A DNA stretch of 39,675 bases. Origin: Armatimonadota bacterium (GTDB lineage Bacteria; Armatimonadota; JAAZEB01). Below are positions 7,429 to 15,177 of the stretch, in pieces. A model generated the notes under the pieces. The model had not been told where the DNA came from. It saw only the letters and a list, made by a program, of their open reading frames with translations, and made no database searches. Location of the stretch: positions 1-39,675 of the forward strand of contig JAAZEB010000202.1 of assembly GCA_012512505.1 (NCBI GenBank), in the 5' to 3' direction. The position numbers and the translations under genes are program-made. Position 1 is the first letter of the stretch. The number at the start of each line of letters is the position of its first letter.

Positions 7429-9342
7429 CTACTTGTAGCTCCTCTGCGCCAGCGAGACGTTGGTGAAGGTGAGCGGCTCCTTATGGAGCACCGGCGTCTC
7501 CCCCACCCCCCGGAACTCCCAGGCCGCAACGTGGCAGAAGTGCTCGTCGTCGCGCAGCGCCTCGCCCTCCTCCGTCTGGCTCTCCTCGCGGAAGTGGCCG
7601 CCGCACGACTCTCGGCGCTCCAGGGCGTCCAGCACCAGCAGTTCGGCGAACTCCAGGAAGTCGGCCACGCGGCCGGCGCGCTCCAGCGTCTGGTTGAGGG
7701 TGCCAGGGCTGCCGGGCACGGTGACGTTCTCCCAGAACTCCTCCCGCAGGGCGGGGATCCGCTGCAGCAGCTCCTTCAGGCCAGCCTCATTGCGCGCCAT
7801 GCCACACTGGTTCCACAGCATCACCCCCAGTTCGCGATGGAAGCTATCCACCGTGCGCTTCCCCTTGATGGCGAGCAGCCGGCTCAGCCGCTCGCTAACC
7901 TCGCGTTCGGCATCGCGGAAGGAGGCGTGGTCGGTGTCTAGCGCCGTCAGCTTGGCGCTCGCCAGGTAGTCGCCAATCGTGTAGGGGAGGATGAAGTAGC
8001 CATCGGCCAGGCCCTGCATCAGGGCACTGGCGCCGAGGCGGTTGGCGCCGTGGTCGGAGAAGTTCGCCTCGCCAAGGACGAAAAGCCCGGGCAGGTTGCT
8101 CATCAGGTTGTAGTCCACCCACAGCCCGCCCATGGTGTAGTGCGGGGCTGGGTAGATCCGCATCGGCACGGTGTAGGCGTCCTCGGCGGTGATCTCGTGG
8201 TACATGTCGAAGAGGTTGCCGTAACGCTCGCGGATCGCCGCCAGCCCGTCGCGCTTGATCGCGTCGCTGAAGTCGAGGTAGACGCCGCGGCCGCCGGGGC
8301 CAATCCCCTTGCCGGCGTCGCACTGCTCCTTGGCGTTGCGCGAGGCCACGTCGCGGGGCACCAGGTTGCCGAAGGAGGGGTACTTCCGCTCCAGGAAGTA
8401 GTCGCGCTCCGCTTCGGGGATCTGTTCGGGGCGCCGCGTGTCGCCGGGCGTCTTCGGCACCCACACCCGCCCGTCGTTGCGCAGGCTCTCGCTCATCAGC
8501 GTCAGCTTCGACTGATAATCGCCGGCAACGGGAATGCAGGTGGGGTGGATCTGGGTGTAGCACGGGTTGGCGAAGAACGCCCCCCGCCGGTGGGCCCGCC
8601 AGGCCGCGGTCACGTTGCATCCCTTGGCGTTGGTCGACAGGTAGAAGACGTTGGCATAGCCGCCCGTCGCCAGGCACACGGCGTCGGCAACGTACGTCTC
8701 CAGCCCGCCGGTGACCAGGTTCCGCACCACGATGCCGCGGGCAACGCCGTCCACCACCACCAGGTCGAGCATCTCCCGGCGGGGCAGGATCTTCACCCGG
8801 CCGGTGCTCGCCTGTCGCATCAAGGCGCTGTAGGCGCCCAGCAAAAGCTGCTGGCCGGTCTGGCCGCGGGCGTAGAAGGTGCGCGAGACCTGGGCGCCAC
8901 CGAAGGAGCGGTTGGCCAGGTAGCCGCCGTACTCGCGGGCAAACGGCACGCCCTGGGCAACGCACTGATCGATGATCGAGGCGCTCACCTGCGCCAGGCG
9001 GTAGACGTTCGCCTCGCGGGCACGGAAGTCGCCCCCCTTGATCGTGTCGTAGAAGAGGCGGTAGACGCTATCGCCGTCGTTCGGGTAGTTCTTGGCGGCG
9101 TTGATGCCGCCTTGCGCGGCGATGCTGTGGGCGCGCCGGGGGCTGTCCTGGAAGCAGAAGGAGAGGACCTGGTAGCCCAACTCCCCCAGACTGGCGGCCG
9201 CCGAGGCCCCGGCCAACCCGGTGCCAACCACGATGACCGTATATTTTCGCTTGTTGGCCGGGCTCACCAGCTTCAGGTGGTCCCGGTGTCGGTCCCACTT
9301 CGCTTCCAGCGGGCCATCCGGCACTTTCGCGTCGAGTATCAT
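7429..9342 (-). CDS. sdhA: Succinate dehydrogenase flavoprotein subunit
   Basis: A 637-residue FAD subunit that oxidises succinate to fumarate in the TCA cycle, or the reverse. The dinucleotide-binding Gly40-Thr-Gly-Leu-Ala-Gly45 is near the N-terminus. His72 in [14 protein letters not shown] is the expected covalent FAD attachment site. The capping domain holds THPTCIPV-like sequence ([17 protein letters not shown]). The signature [18 protein letters not shown] contains the C-terminal FAD contact residues. The ATG has GGGGAG seven bases upstream; a longer frame to 9432 overlaps sdhC and lacks a ribosome site. It is followed directly by sdhB and preceded by sdhC at 46 bp. Confidence 0.96.
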   Translation of the reverse strand: MILDAKVPDGPLEAKWDRHRDHLKLVSPANKRKYTVIVVGTGLAGASAAASLGELGYQVLSFCFQDSPRRAHSIAAQGGINAAKNYPNDGDSVYRLFYDTIKGGDFRAREANVYRLAQVSASIIDQCVAQGVPFAREYGGYLANRSFGGAQVSRTFYARGQTGQQLLLGAYSALMRQASTGRVKILPRREMLDLVVVDGVARGIVVRNLVTGGLETYVADAVCLATGGYANVFYLSTNAKGCNVTAAWRAHRRGAFFANPCYTQIHPTCIPVAGDYQSKLTLMSESLRNDGRVWVPKTPGDTRRPEQIPEAERDYFLERKYPSFGNLVPRDVASRNAKEQCDAGKGIGPGGRGVYLDFSDAIKRDGLAAIRERYGNLFDMYHEITAEDAYTVPMRIYPAPHYTMGGLWVDYNLMSNLPGLFVLGEANFSDHGANRLGASALMQGLADGYFILPYTIGDYLASAKLTALDTDHASFRDAEREVSERLSRLLAIKGKRTVDSFHRELGVMLWNQCGMARNEAGLKELLQRIPALREEFWENVTVPGSPGTLNQTLERAGRVADFLEFAELLVLDALERRESCGGHFREESQTEEGEALRDDEHFCHVAAWEFRGVGETPVLHKEPLTFTNVSLAQRSYK

Positions 9343-9388
9343 CTTTCTCCCCGGGGAATGCGAACACAGCGGGGCGTCTCTGGCCGGC

Positions 9389-10087
9389 TCACTGCCCAAA
9401 GAACCCCCAGAAGGGCAGGACCAGGAAGCCAAGCGCGATCAGCCATCCCAACACCGCGCCGGCCGCGCGCAGACGGGGCCGCAGCCGGGGGCGGTTGATG
9501 CCCAGCGTTTGGAAGGCGCTGGCGAAGCCGTGGCTCAGGTGCAGCCCCAGTGGAATCATCGCGAAGGCATAGCCGAAGGCGATAAGGGGGTTCTGGAAGC
9601 TGCGCATCACCAGCCCGTACAACTCCTGCGGGCCGTGGTGGTCACCATACTTGAACATCCAGACGTGCAGGGGGATGAACACCGCCAGCACCAGGCCGCC
9701 GATCCACATCGTCCGGGAGGCGAAGGTGCTACTGCCGGCGGTTCGCTTCACCGCGTAGCGCTGCGGGCGCGCCGTCCAGTTGCCCAACGTCACCGACACC
9801 GCCGAGGCGATATGCAGCAGCGCCAGCAGCAGCAGCCCGATCTCCACCGGTACCACCAGCGGGATCTTCGCCAGGAAGGCGGCATAGCCGTTGAAGGAGT
9901 CCGGTCCCTTCAGCAAAAGGAGGTTGCCTGCCAGGTGGCCGATGAGGAAGAGGAACATCCCCAGCCCGGTGAGGGCCATCGCCACCTTCTTCAAAATCGA
10001 GGAAAACGCCATCACCCCATGCTTTCCCGTGCCGCGCACCGCCGGCCGGGGCGCCGTCAGCGTGCCCCGCTCCGCTACCGATTGCAT
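9389..10087 (-). CDS. sdhC: Succinate dehydrogenase cytochrome b subunit (b558 family)
   Basis: A 232-residue membrane anchor with five predicted helices: about 33-59, 78-102, 126-147, 167-195 and 208-229. Histidines at 51, 92, 141, 183 and 186 lie in helices 1-4 and can bind two b haems, as in the single-subunit B. subtilis-type cytochrome b558. It replaces separate SdhC/SdhD proteins, and no sdhD is present. A soluble N-terminal tail of about 30 residues precedes helix 1. The ATG at 10087 has GGGAGGTG just upstream; MAFSSIL at residue 26 is an alternative but weaker start. It is the first gene of sdhCAB, behind the promoter at 10301-10330. Confidence 0.9.
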   Translation of the reverse strand: MQSVAERGTLTAPRPAVRGTGKHGVMAFSSILKKVAMALTGLGMFLFLIGHLAGNLLLLKGPDSFNGYAAFLAKIPLVVPVEIGLLLLALLHIASAVSVTLGNWTARPQRYAVKRTAGSSTFASRTMWIGGLVLAVFIPLHVWMFKYGDHHGPQELYGLVMRSFQNPLIAFGYAFAMIPLGLHLSHGFASAFQTLGINRPRLRPRLRAAGAVLGWLIALGFLVLPFWGFFGQ

Positions 10088-10300
10088 GCCCACCTCCCGC
10101 ACCGCGGCGCCCGCCGCTTTCTCAACATCACGAACACCAAAGTGTTTCAACCCGGCCCCGACAGATCCCTGCCCGCACGGCCGCGGGCCCAAAGGGTTCA
10201 GGGGGAGGGAGCGACCGCGTCTCCGGCGGCACTCGCAAGGTGCCAGCCGCTTCGAGGCGCGCGGTCGGCGGGGTTGGGGCTGCCTTCGCGTGCTGGCAGA

Positions 10301-10330
10301 ATGTTAGCACGAGAGCTGGGCGATTGTCAA
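10301..10330 (-). promoter_or_regulatory. Sigma-70-type promoter for sdhCAB
   Basis: On the minus strand TTGACA (10330-10325) is followed by 18 bp and TAACAT (10306-10301). The -35 is perfect and the -10 acceptable. It predicts a leader of about 205 nt before sdhC, long enough to hold regulatory structure; I see only a weak hairpin there. Confidence 0.65.
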
Positions 10331-10357
10331 CCGGTGGTACGAGGGCTAAGAGTCTAA

Positions 10358-10395
10358 GAACAGGAGTACGCCCTCCAGAACGCAGGCCGTACTCC
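10358..10395. repeat. Dispersed repeat R3 copy 1, hairpin
   Basis: Bases 10358-10389 match 29042-29073 at 28 of 32 positions. Within it GGAGTACG (10363-10370) pairs with CGTACTCC (10388-10395) around a 17-base loop. It lies 34 bases after the amt stop, so it may also work as a terminator for amt. Confidence 0.55.
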
Positions 10396-10428
10396 CATTC
10401 CTGAGCGCTCACGGCGGGCCACTGGCCC

Positions 10429-11760
10429 TCACAGGTTGTAGGCCGCTTCGCCGTGCTGGCTGATGTCGAGGCCGGCCTCCTCGTGTTCCTTGGAGACGCG
10501 CAGCCCCAGGAGGGCGTTGATCACCTTGAGGATGAGGAAGGTCATCACGCCGGCATAGAGCATGGTGACGACGACACCGATGGCCTGCTTGCCCAGCAGA
10601 GCGGCATTGCCATAGAAGAGGCCGTCGGCGCCGGCCGCGTTGACCGCGGTGGTGGCGAAAAGCCCGGTTGCCAGCGCCCCCCAGGTGCCGCCCACGCCGT
10701 GCACCCCGAAAGTGTCGAGCGAGTCGTCGTAGCCGAGGCGGCTCTTGAGCAGCACGGCGCCGTAGCACAGGGCGCCCGCGCCCGCGCCGATCACCACCGC
10801 CGCCAGCGGCGTGACGAAGCCGGCGGCCGGGGTGATGCCCACCAGGCCGGCCACCGCTCCCGAGGCGGCCCCCAACGCCGTCGGCTGCTTGCGGTGCCAC
10901 CACTCCACCAGCATCCAGACCAGCGCCCCGCTGGCCGCCGCCGTGTTGGTGGTAACGAAGGCGACGGTGCTCAACTGCCCGGCGGCGATGGCACTCCCAG
11001 CGTTGAAGCCAAACCAGCCGAACCACAGCAGCGCCGTGCCGAGCAGCGTCATCGTCAGGTTGTGCGGCCGCATCTCCTCGTGCGGGTAGCCATGGCGCTT
11101 GCCCATTACCAGCACCGCCACCAGCGCGCTGACCCCGGAGGAGATGTGGACCACGGTGCCGCCGGCGAAGTCCAGGGCACCGAGCTGCTTGAGCCAGCCG
11201 GCGGTGCCAGCCGCCGGGTCACCTCCCCAAACCCAGTGGGCAATCGGGTCGTAGACGAGCGTGGCCCACGCCACCATGAAGAGCAGGTAGGCGCTGAACT
11301 TCTTACGCTCGGCAAAGGCGCCGGTGATCAGCGCCGGGGTGATGATGGCGAACATCGCCTGGTAGATCATGAACGCCTGGTGCGGGATCGTCGCCCCGTA
11401 CACCGGGTTCGGCTCCAGGCCGACGCCGTTGAGGCCCAGCCACGCCAGGCTGCCGATCAGGTGCGACACATCCGGGCCGAACGCCAACGTGTAGCCCCAG
11501 AGGACCCACTGCACGCTGATCACGGCCACGGCCACGAAGCTCTGCAGAATGGTCGCCAGCGCGTTCTTGGAGCGCACCATGCCGCCATAAAAAAGCGCCA
11601 GACCCGGCGTCATCAGCATCACCAGCGCCGCCGAGATCAAGATGAACGCCGTGTCGCCCGGGTCTACCCGAACGCCCTCCTCGGCCGCCAGCGCCCCGGC
11701 ACCAGTGCCAACCACCAATAGCACGATCCCTATCAGAACATTGCGGAGACGCGATCCCAT
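10429..11760 (-). CDS. amt: Ammonium transporter (Amt family)
   Basis: A 443-residue Amt/Rh channel that moves ammonium across the inner membrane. Residues 1-26 look like a cleavable signal peptide, as in E. coli AmtB. About eleven helices follow. The pore histidines are His205 ([10 protein letters not shown]) and His354 (TFGVHGVGG). The block [20 protein letters not shown] and the DPIAHWVWG loop are classical. The C-terminal tail with [21 protein letters not shown] is the segment that senses the PII protein GlnK, yet no glnK lies beside it, which is unusual. The start has a G-rich ribosome site (GGGGGG). Nitrogen control is suggested by the 11-bp operator array and promoter upstream. Confidence 0.95.
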   Translation of the reverse strand: MGSRLRNVLIGIVLLVVGTGAGALAAEEGVRVDPGDTAFILISAALVMLMTPGLALFYGGMVRSKNALATILQSFVAVAVISVQWVLWGYTLAFGPDVSHLIGSLAWLGLNGVGLEPNPVYGATIPHQAFMIYQAMFAIITPALITGAFAERKKFSAYLLFMVAWATLVYDPIAHWVWGGDPAAGTAGWLKQLGALDFAGGTVVHISSGVSALVAVLVMGKRHGYPHEEMRPHNLTMTLLGTALLWFGWFGFNAGSAIAAGQLSTVAFVTTNTAAASGALVWMLVEWWHRKQPTALGAASGAVAGLVGITPAAGFVTPLAAVVIGAGAGALCYGAVLLKSRLGYDDSLDTFGVHGVGGTWGALATGLFATTAVNAAGADGLFYGNAALLGKQAIGVVVTMLYAGVMTFLILKVINALLGLRVSKEHEEAGLDISQHGEAAYNL

Positions 11761-11791
11761 GAAGACCCCCCGGGGATGCCGGTGACGGATT

Positions 11792-11814
11792 GCGGGCAGC
11801 CCAAGGCTGCCCGC
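11792..11814 (-). other. Perfect hairpin in the amt leader
   Basis: GCGGGCAGCC (11792-11801) and GGCTGCCCGC (11805-11814) form a 10-bp perfect stem with a 3-base loop. It lies inside the predicted amt 5' UTR, 32 bases before the start codon. No T-run follows, so it may stabilise the mRNA or act in attenuation. No known riboswitch is recognised. Confidence 0.55.
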
Positions 11815-11868
11815 CAGACCATCCCCTACCCTCACCCAGCCGGTAGCCGGCAGTGCGAGACCGGTTTC

Positions 11869-11874
11869 ATTGTA
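11869..11874 (-). promoter_or_regulatory. amt promoter -10 element
   Basis: On the minus strand TACAAT is one base off the -10 consensus. At 17-18 bp upstream there is no match to TTGACA; instead the position falls on the 11-bp repeat array, which ends exactly 10 bp away. This fits an activator-dependent promoter with a transcript start near 11861 and a leader of about 100 nt. Confidence 0.6.
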
Positions 11875-11884
11875 CCCGGGGTTT

Positions 11885-11944
11885 GTTTCGCGTCCGTTTC
11901 ACCCCCGTTACATCTCTGTTGCCGCCCGGTAACAGCTCTGTTTC
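11885..11944 (-). promoter_or_regulatory. Six-unit 11-bp operator array, GlnR-box-like
   Basis: Six 5-mers start at 11885, 11896, 11907, 11918, 11929 and 11940, always exactly 11 bp apart. Read towards amt they are GAAAC, GTTAC, GCAAC, GTAAC, GAAAC, GAAAC, each followed by six variable bases. This is the known layout of the binding site of actinobacterial GlnR, an OmpR-family nitrogen regulator (GTnAC and GAAAC half-sites with 6-bp spacing). The array ends 10 bp upstream of the amt -10. The regulator gene is not in the window, and the name GlnR is an inference. Confidence 0.7.
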
Positions 11945-11963
11945 GCGGCCACGGGGGCACCCC

Positions 11964-12803
11964 TCAGTCGGGGTCCGGGGGAAGTGTGGTACCGGTGGGG
12001 CTCTCCGCCGTTGAACCGCGCAGCAGCAGCAACCCCAGCACCACGCGATAGACGCCAAACGGGGTGAGGCCAAGGTGGGCCACGGCGCGCAGCATCCAGG
12101 CGGCGGCCGCGTAGCCCACCACCGCCGAGACGGCAAACCCGACGGCCAGCGGCAGGCGCTGCTGCCGGGGGATGCCACGGCGCGGCAGATCGCGCAGCCC
12201 CCAAACGCCGGCGCCGGCGAGGATCGGCACGCCAAGAAGAAAGGAGAAACGCACCGCGGCGGGAAGGCTGAGGCCGGCCACCACGCCCGCCGCGATCGTG
12301 ATCCCGGAGCGCGACACGCCCGGTAGGAACGCCAGCGCCTGCGCCAGGCCCACCACCACGGCGTCGCGCCCGCCGGGCTGCCAGTGCACGCCGGCTGCCG
12401 GGCGGAACTGGTCGACGGCGATGAGCACGCCCCCCATCAGCAGGGTGAGGGCGGCCACCTGCCACGGCCGACGGAAACAAGCCCGCGCCGGGCCCTCCAC
12501 CAAGACCCCGGCCACCACGGCCGGCAGGCACGCCACGGCAACCCACAGCAGCGGCAGCGCGTTCCCCGCCGCGGCGCCCTGGAGCAGGGCGAGCCAGTCG
12601 TGACGCAGCGCCGCCAGCAGGCCAGCCAGGCAGCCAAGGTGCAGCACAATGTCTACGTCGAGCGAGTGGCGCGGCCAACGCATCAGCCGGGAGAGCAGCA
12701 CGGTGTGGGCAGAGCTGCTGACCGGCAAGAACTCGGTCAACCCCTGCACGGCCCCCAGGGCGGCTGCCCGGCGGACCCCGATCGTTTTCTGCTGGCGCGT
12801 CAC
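11964..12803 (-). CDS. uppP: Undecaprenyl-diphosphatase (BacA/UppP family)
   Basis: A 279-residue integral membrane enzyme that removes one phosphate from undecaprenyl diphosphate to recycle the lipid carrier of cell-wall synthesis. The two signature loops are GLTEFLPVSSSAH (21-33) and PGVSRSG (161-167), which form the active site. Hydrophobic helices fill the rest, and length is normal. The only possible start is the GTG at 12803: an in-frame TAA lies two codons before it, and there is no properly spaced Shine-Dalgarno. A -10 hexamer ends six bases upstream, so the mRNA is probably leaderless. The gene is transcribed towards amt, but the operator array and the amt promoter separate them. Confidence 0.93.
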   Translation of the reverse strand: MTRQQKTIGVRRAAALGAVQGLTEFLPVSSSAHTVLLSRLMRWPRHSLDVDIVLHLGCLAGLLAALRHDWLALLQGAAAGNALPLLWVAVACLPAVVAGVLVEGPARACFRRPWQVAALTLLMGGVLIAVDQFRPAAGVHWQPGGRDAVVVGLAQALAFLPGVSRSGITIAAGVVAGLSLPAAVRFSFLLGVPILAGAGVWGLRDLPRRGIPRQQRLPLAVGFAVSAVVGYAAAAWMLRAVAHLGLTPFGVYRVVLGLLLLRGSTAESPTGTTLPPDPD

Positions 12804-12808
12804 GCCTT

Positions 12809-12837
12809 ATGATACCATGCCCGGCAGCCGGGTGCAA
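12809..12837 (-). promoter_or_regulatory. uppP promoter, predicted leaderless transcript
   Basis: On the minus strand TTGCAC (12837-12832), 17 bp, then TATCAT (12814-12809). Transcription would start at about 12803-12801, which is the GTG start codon of uppP. Confidence 0.6.
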
Positions 12838-12863
12838 ACGCCACGCCTCCAGCGGCGGGCCTG

Positions 12864-12887
12864 GGCGTAGGAGACGTCTCCGATGCC
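12864..12887 (+). repeat. Dispersed repeat R2, partial copy (palindrome)
   Basis: GGCGTAGGAGACGTCTCC followed by GATGCC is a near-palindrome centred on GGAGACGTCTCC. It shares its core with the palindrome at 4947-4966. It lies directly beside the R1 copy at 12918, suggesting the two repeats can travel or be retained together. Confidence 0.5.
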
Positions 12888-12917
12888 GAGGGGGTGTTCT
12901 TCATCCAGGCAACTGGC

Positions 12918-12975
12918 CGGAGTGCCCGAGCCATCGAGCTTCGGCGGTCTGGAGCCGCAGCACGCGCGCCAGGAG
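12918..12975 (+). repeat. Dispersed repeat R1, decayed copy
   Basis: CGGAGT (12918-12923) is followed by GCCCGA, GCCA, TCGAGC, the first hairpin with one mismatch. The next part, TTCGGCGGTCTGGAGCCGCA, matches the other copies, but the second hairpin and closing ACTCCG are degraded. About 25 bases before it (GGGGGTGTTCTTCATCCAGG) are shared with the copy near 19200. Confidence 0.6.
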
Positions 12976-13016
12976 TCGGTTCGGCGCGGTCGAATCTGTG
13001 CCGTGAGGATATGCCG

Positions 13017-14129
13017 ATGCCGCAAGCAAGCCGTTCGTTCCGCGAGGAGATCCTGGGAAAGGTCCGCGGCGACCAGGTGCCACGGATCCCGTTTGCCACC
13101 TACAACCTCCACCCGTTCGGGAGCCATGGCGACGACCCTTCCTACGCGCCGCTGCTGGCGCTGGGCGAGCGCCAGGCGGGCATGCTGGTCAAGGCCGACC
13201 TGCGTCGCGTCGGCGGCAGCGACGGCGAGCGGGAATGGCGGGTGGAGAACTTGCCCGGCGAGACCCGGACCACCACCGTCTGGCACACGCCCAAAGGTGA
13301 CCTGCGCTCGGTGACGGCGACGCCCCACGGCCAGCCAAGCTACGTGGTGGAGCCGTTCATCAAGAGTGACGCGGACATCGCGCGCGTGCTCTCGGTGCCT
13401 TACACGCCCCCTCAGTTCGATTCCTCCGGGGTGCGCGCCCTGCTGGAGCAGATCGGGACGCGGGGCGTCCTCTACCTGAGCTACCCGGACCCGATGTACG
13501 CGGCGGCCTCGCTGTTCGACTACGAGGAGTTCGTGGTGCGCTGCGTGACGGAGCCAGAGCGCCTGCAGGAACTGATCGATGCCTTCGCCGAGCGCGCCGC
13601 TGGCGAGGTGGAACGCCTGGCGGCCGCGTCCGCCGGGCTGCCGGTGCTGTTCTACACCGCCGGGCCAGAGCTGGCCACGCCACCAATGCTCCCGCCGAGC
13701 GTCTTTGCGCGCTTCGTGACCCCCCACCAGAAGCGGATCATCGGCATCCTCCACCGGCACGGGCACCTGGCGTGCATCCACTGCCACGGCCGCGTCCGCC
13801 TGGTGCTCGATGAGATCCTGGAGACCGGCGCCGATGCCCTGGAGCCTATCGAGCCACCGCCGCAAGGCGACATCTCCCTCGCGGAGCTATTGGAGCGCGT
13901 TGCCGGGCGCTTGTGCCTGATGGGCTACGTTCAGGACCAGGAGTTCTACCGCTCCCGGCCAGGGGAGATCCGCCGCCATGTGGCGGAGGTCGCTGCCCTC
14001 CTGAACGCCTCGTCGCGCTACGTGATGCTGCCGACCTGCACGCCGTTCCAGCATCCGGCCTCGCCGGCCTACGTCGCCGCCTACACCGAGTGGATCGAGG
14101 CGGCGGCCGAACTGCTGCCCGGCGGGTAG
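13017..14129 (+). CDS. Uroporphyrinogen decarboxylase-fold (methyltransferase-like) protein
   Basis: A 370-residue member of the URO-D superfamily (PF01208-like), which holds haem-pathway HemE and many corrinoid or cofactor methyltransferases (MtaA, CmuA). ATG at 13017 is chosen because GAGG lies eight bases upstream; ATG at 13011 is also possible. The frame runs further up through repeat R1, which is not coding. Cys253, His255, His257 and Cys341 (LPTCTPF) are candidate zinc ligands of the kind seen in methyltransferases, and the HemE substrate-binding arginine pattern is not obvious. A methyltransferase-like function is therefore more likely than HemE, but the substrate is unknown. A distant paralogue is at 22941-23894. 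The gene stands alone. Confidence 0.75.
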   Translation: MPQASRSFREEILGKVRGDQVPRIPFATYNLHPFGSHGDDPSYAPLLALGERQAGMLVKADLRRVGGSDGEREWRVENLPGETRTTTVWHTPKGDLRSVTATPHGQPSYVVEPFIKSDADIARVLSVPYTPPQFDSSGVRALLEQIGTRGVLYLSYPDPMYAAASLFDYEEFVVRCVTEPERLQELIDAFAERAAGEVERLAAASAGLPVLFYTAGPELATPPMLPPSVFARFVTPHQKRIIGILHRHGHLACIHCHGRVRLVLDEILETGADALEPIEPPPQGDISLAELLERVAGRLCLMGYVQDQEFYRSRPGEIRRHVAEVAALLNASSRYVMLPTCTPFQHPASPAYVAAYTEWIEAAAELLPGG

Positions 14130-14222
14130 CCCGCGAATGCCAGTGACCAGGTTCCGTCGACGAACAGACCGGCCCGCGCGCGGGCACGGTTTCTCGTGGA
14201 TAGATCGTGAGGAGTTGGAGGC

Positions 14223-15035
14223 ATGCTGGAAGCGTTCAGCACGCTGCACCCGGTAGTGCAGGCACTGATAGGCACCCTGTTCACCTGGTTCGTCACCGCC
14301 CTGGGGGCTGCCGGCGTCTTCCTCACCCGGCAGGTAGACCGCCGGGTCTTCGATGGTCTGCTCGGCTTCGCCGGTGGGGTGATGATCGCCGCCAGCTACT
14401 GGTCGCTGCTGGCGCCGGCAATCGAGATGTCCTCCGGCCGATCGCTGCCTGCCTGGGTGCCGGCGGCGGTGGGGTTCCTGCTGGGGGGCGCATTCCTGCG
14501 CCTGGTGGACCGGCTGCTGCCGCATCTTCACCCGGGCCTGCCGCTGGAGGAGGCTGAGGGCCCGAAAACCACCTGGCGGCGCACCACGCTGTTGATCCTG
14601 GCGATCACCCTGCACAACCTGCCAGAGGGATTGGCGGTAGGCGTCGCCTTCGGTGCCGCGGCCGTGGGGATGCCAGAGGCGAGCGTTGCCGCCGCCATCG
14701 CGCTGGCCATCGGCATCGGCCTGCAGAACTTCCCAGAGGGGATGGCCGTTTCCATGCCACTGCGCCGCGAGGGCCTCTCGCGCTTCAAGAGCTTCTGGTA
14801 CGGTCAGATGTCTGGAATGGTGGAGCCGGTCGCCGGGATGCTGGGCGCCGCCTTCGTGCTGGTGGCCATGCCGATCCTCCCCTACGCGCTCGCCTTCGCC
14901 GCTGGCGCGATGATCTTCGTCGTGGCCGAAGACCTGCTCCCCGAGGCCGGACAGGGCGGCAACGTCCACTGGGCCACCACCGGGGTGATGCTCGGCTTCA
15001 CCGTGATGATGATCCTCGACGTTTCCCTTGGCTGA
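14223..15035 (+). CDS. ZIP family divalent-metal transporter
   Basis: A 270-residue protein with about eight helices. Helix 4 carries HNLPEG (131-136) and helix 5 QNFPEG (168-173), the binuclear metal site of ZIP transporters. Glu201 in helix 6 (GMVEPV) adds a further ligand. A short acidic/His loop (HLHPGLPLEEAE) lies between helices 3 and 4. It most resembles the GufA/ZupT-type subgroup, which imports zinc and related metals. AGGAG lies eight bases before the ATG. It is co-oriented with selD, 142 bp downstream; no functional link is known. Confidence 0.88.
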   Translation: MLEAFSTLHPVVQALIGTLFTWFVTALGAAGVFLTRQVDRRVFDGLLGFAGGVMIAASYWSLLAPAIEMSSGRSLPAWVPAAVGFLLGGAFLRLVDRLLPHLHPGLPLEEAEGPKTTWRRTTLLILAITLHNLPEGLAVGVAFGAAAVGMPEASVAAAIALAIGIGLQNFPEGMAVSMPLRREGLSRFKSFWYGQMSGMVEPVAGMLGAAFVLVAMPILPYALAFAAGAMIFVVAEDLLPEAGQGGNVHWATTGVMLGFTVMMILDVSLG

Positions 15036-15177
15036 GGCAGCGCCCGCTTGCTTTGCAGGCCCCTTCCCTTCAGCGGCGATCTGTGGTAAGCTAAGTGGAG
15101 CATCCGGTAGGTATACTGCCGCTCGTGGCGCGGTGCGAGAGGCCGCGCGGGTAACGCATGCGAAAGGGGGTGAAGCC

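Noticed and set aside
8050-9498. Long plus-strand open frame antisense to sdhA
   Set aside because: Val/His/Gly/Ala-rich translation with no family character; it mirrors the codon bias of sdhA, as expected in high-GC DNA.
11864-11868. Seventh GAAAC unit of the amt operator
   Set aside because: It is 21 rather than 22 bp from the nearest unit and lies downstream of the -10, so it is out of phase.
12894-13016. Possible N-terminal extension of the URO-D-fold gene
   Set aside because: It is encoded by the R1 repeat copy; the ribosome site favours 13017.
13429-13450. TTCGATTCC as a tRNA T-loop
   Set aside because: It lies within coding codons and there is no matching acceptor or anticodon stem around it; no tRNA gene was found in the window.
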